A stretch of DNA of 64,000 bases from Microbotryomycetes sp. JL201 (taxonomy: Eukaryota; Basidiomycota; Microbotryomycetes): assembly GCA_033819885.1 (NCBI GenBank), contig JAQYUZ010000036.1:119989-183988 (forward strand). The letters run 5' to 3'. Each line of letters begins with the position of its first letter. Position 1 is the first letter of the stretch. Shown here piece after piece: positions 63,686-64,000 of the stretch. Below the pieces are notes generated by a model. The model saw only the letters and a program-made list of their open reading frames with translations, was not told where the DNA came from and did not search any database. The translations under genes and the position numbers were made by a program.

Positions 63686-64000
63686 CTAGAGCACCATAGG
63701 GTATGCGAGGTGCTTCGGTTTGGGCTCGGTCTCAGCTGCAGCAATATAGCAATTGTCTCTGAAATAGCACGCGATATGAACCGATTTTGCTAGGTTCCAG
63801 AGACTCTCGAGCACCTTAGGCGCATGCGCAAGAGAAAAGCTCTCGATGAGCGTCCTGGAACTTGTTGCCCACAGACTTACAGCCCGCAATAGAAAACAGG
63901 GCTGATCGGTTTTCTTTCTTATGTGCTCCAGATCTTGCACAATCTTTGAGTACAGAGATGGTGCTGCGCATTGCCGATCTCTGTGCTCCTCAGATCCCGT
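63686..64000 (-). CDS. Possible C-terminal exon of a gene beyond the window
   Basis: A minus-strand frame is open from the right edge to a stop at 63686-63688, about 104 codons. It ends AAETEPKPKHLAYPMVL. Residues such as SLYSKIVQDLEHIRKKTDQP look helical, but no family is recognised. It may be the 3' end of a minus-strand gene whose 5' part lies outside, or chance. Codon-usage comparison would help decide. Confidence 0.3.
   Translation of the reverse strand, partial: TGSEEHRDRQCAAPSLYSKIVQDLEHIRKKTDQPCFLLRAVSLWATSSRTLIESFSLAHAPKVLESLWNLAKSVHIACYFRDNCYIAAAETEPKPKHLAYPMVL

Noticed and set aside
1-64000. Transposon, viral or CRISPR-like structure
   Set aside because: No terminal repeats, transposase, reverse transcriptase or spaced repeats were seen; repeats found are microsatellites or coding repeats.

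Overview
The window is nuclear DNA of a fungus, most likely a basidiomycete with a compact genome. About 32 protein genes fill 64 kb on both strands. Most are cut by several short introns (commonly 42-75 nt) with GT-AG ends and CTRAC-like branch points. Gene types that point to a fungus include a Zn(II)2Cys6 regulator, ACS-family permeases, a DH-BAR exchange factor and an ATP11/FMC1/MDM35 set of mitochondrial factors. I cannot name the species. I saw no rRNA, convincing tRNA, transposon or CRISPR array. All exon joins below were read by eye from frame, splice signals and remembered family features. No search or computation was run.

Layout. 1-9.5 kb: C-terminus of the splicing factor Cdc5/Cef1, a Gdt1/TMEM165 cation transporter, a HAD sugar/glycerol phosphatase, a secreted histidine-phosphatase-like protein, an Nnt1-like methyltransferase, SRP19/Sec65 and UNC-50/Gmh1. 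9.9-14.7 kb: a proline-rich WW-domain protein and a protein of unknown function. 15.3-20 kb: two closely similar ACS-family transporters arranged tail to tail. 20.4-25.9 kb: cytosolic phenylalanyl-tRNA synthetase beta, a proline-rich protein, Mdm35 and a small membrane protein. 26-29.8 kb: a D-lactate dehydrogenase-like flavoprotein divergent from a third ACS transporter. 29.9-34.7 kb: ATP11 and FMC1 head to head, ribosomal protein eL39, and a membrane-anchored UBL-BAG cochaperone. 35.6-48.1 kb: a DH-BAR-SH3 RhoGEF, an amino-acid permease, a TBC RabGAP and a NIPA magnesium transporter. 48.3-60.1 kb: an LRR protein with a PP1-docking motif, phosducin-like protein, Dph2, a hemerythrin-domain protein and branchpoint-binding protein BBP/SF1. 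60.4-64 kb: a Zn(II)2Cys6 transcription factor and an open frame running off the window end.

Functional links. Three neighbouring genes serve mitochondria: ATP11 and FMC1 (F1-ATPase assembly) share an intergenic gap of about 93 bp, and MDM35 lies nearby. The D-lactate dehydrogenase-like gene and an ACS transporter share a promoter region of about 146 bp, which suggests, without proving, a joint carboxylate uptake and oxidation role. The strongest unusual signals concern gene structure: a 5-nt and a 12-nt microexon in a transporter, a start codon apparently split by an intron in the PheRS gene, a first coding exon of only ATG in MDM35, an apparent 30-nt intron and a GC-AG intron in SRP19, and a zinc cluster assembled from four exons. 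I found no clearly new multi-gene system.
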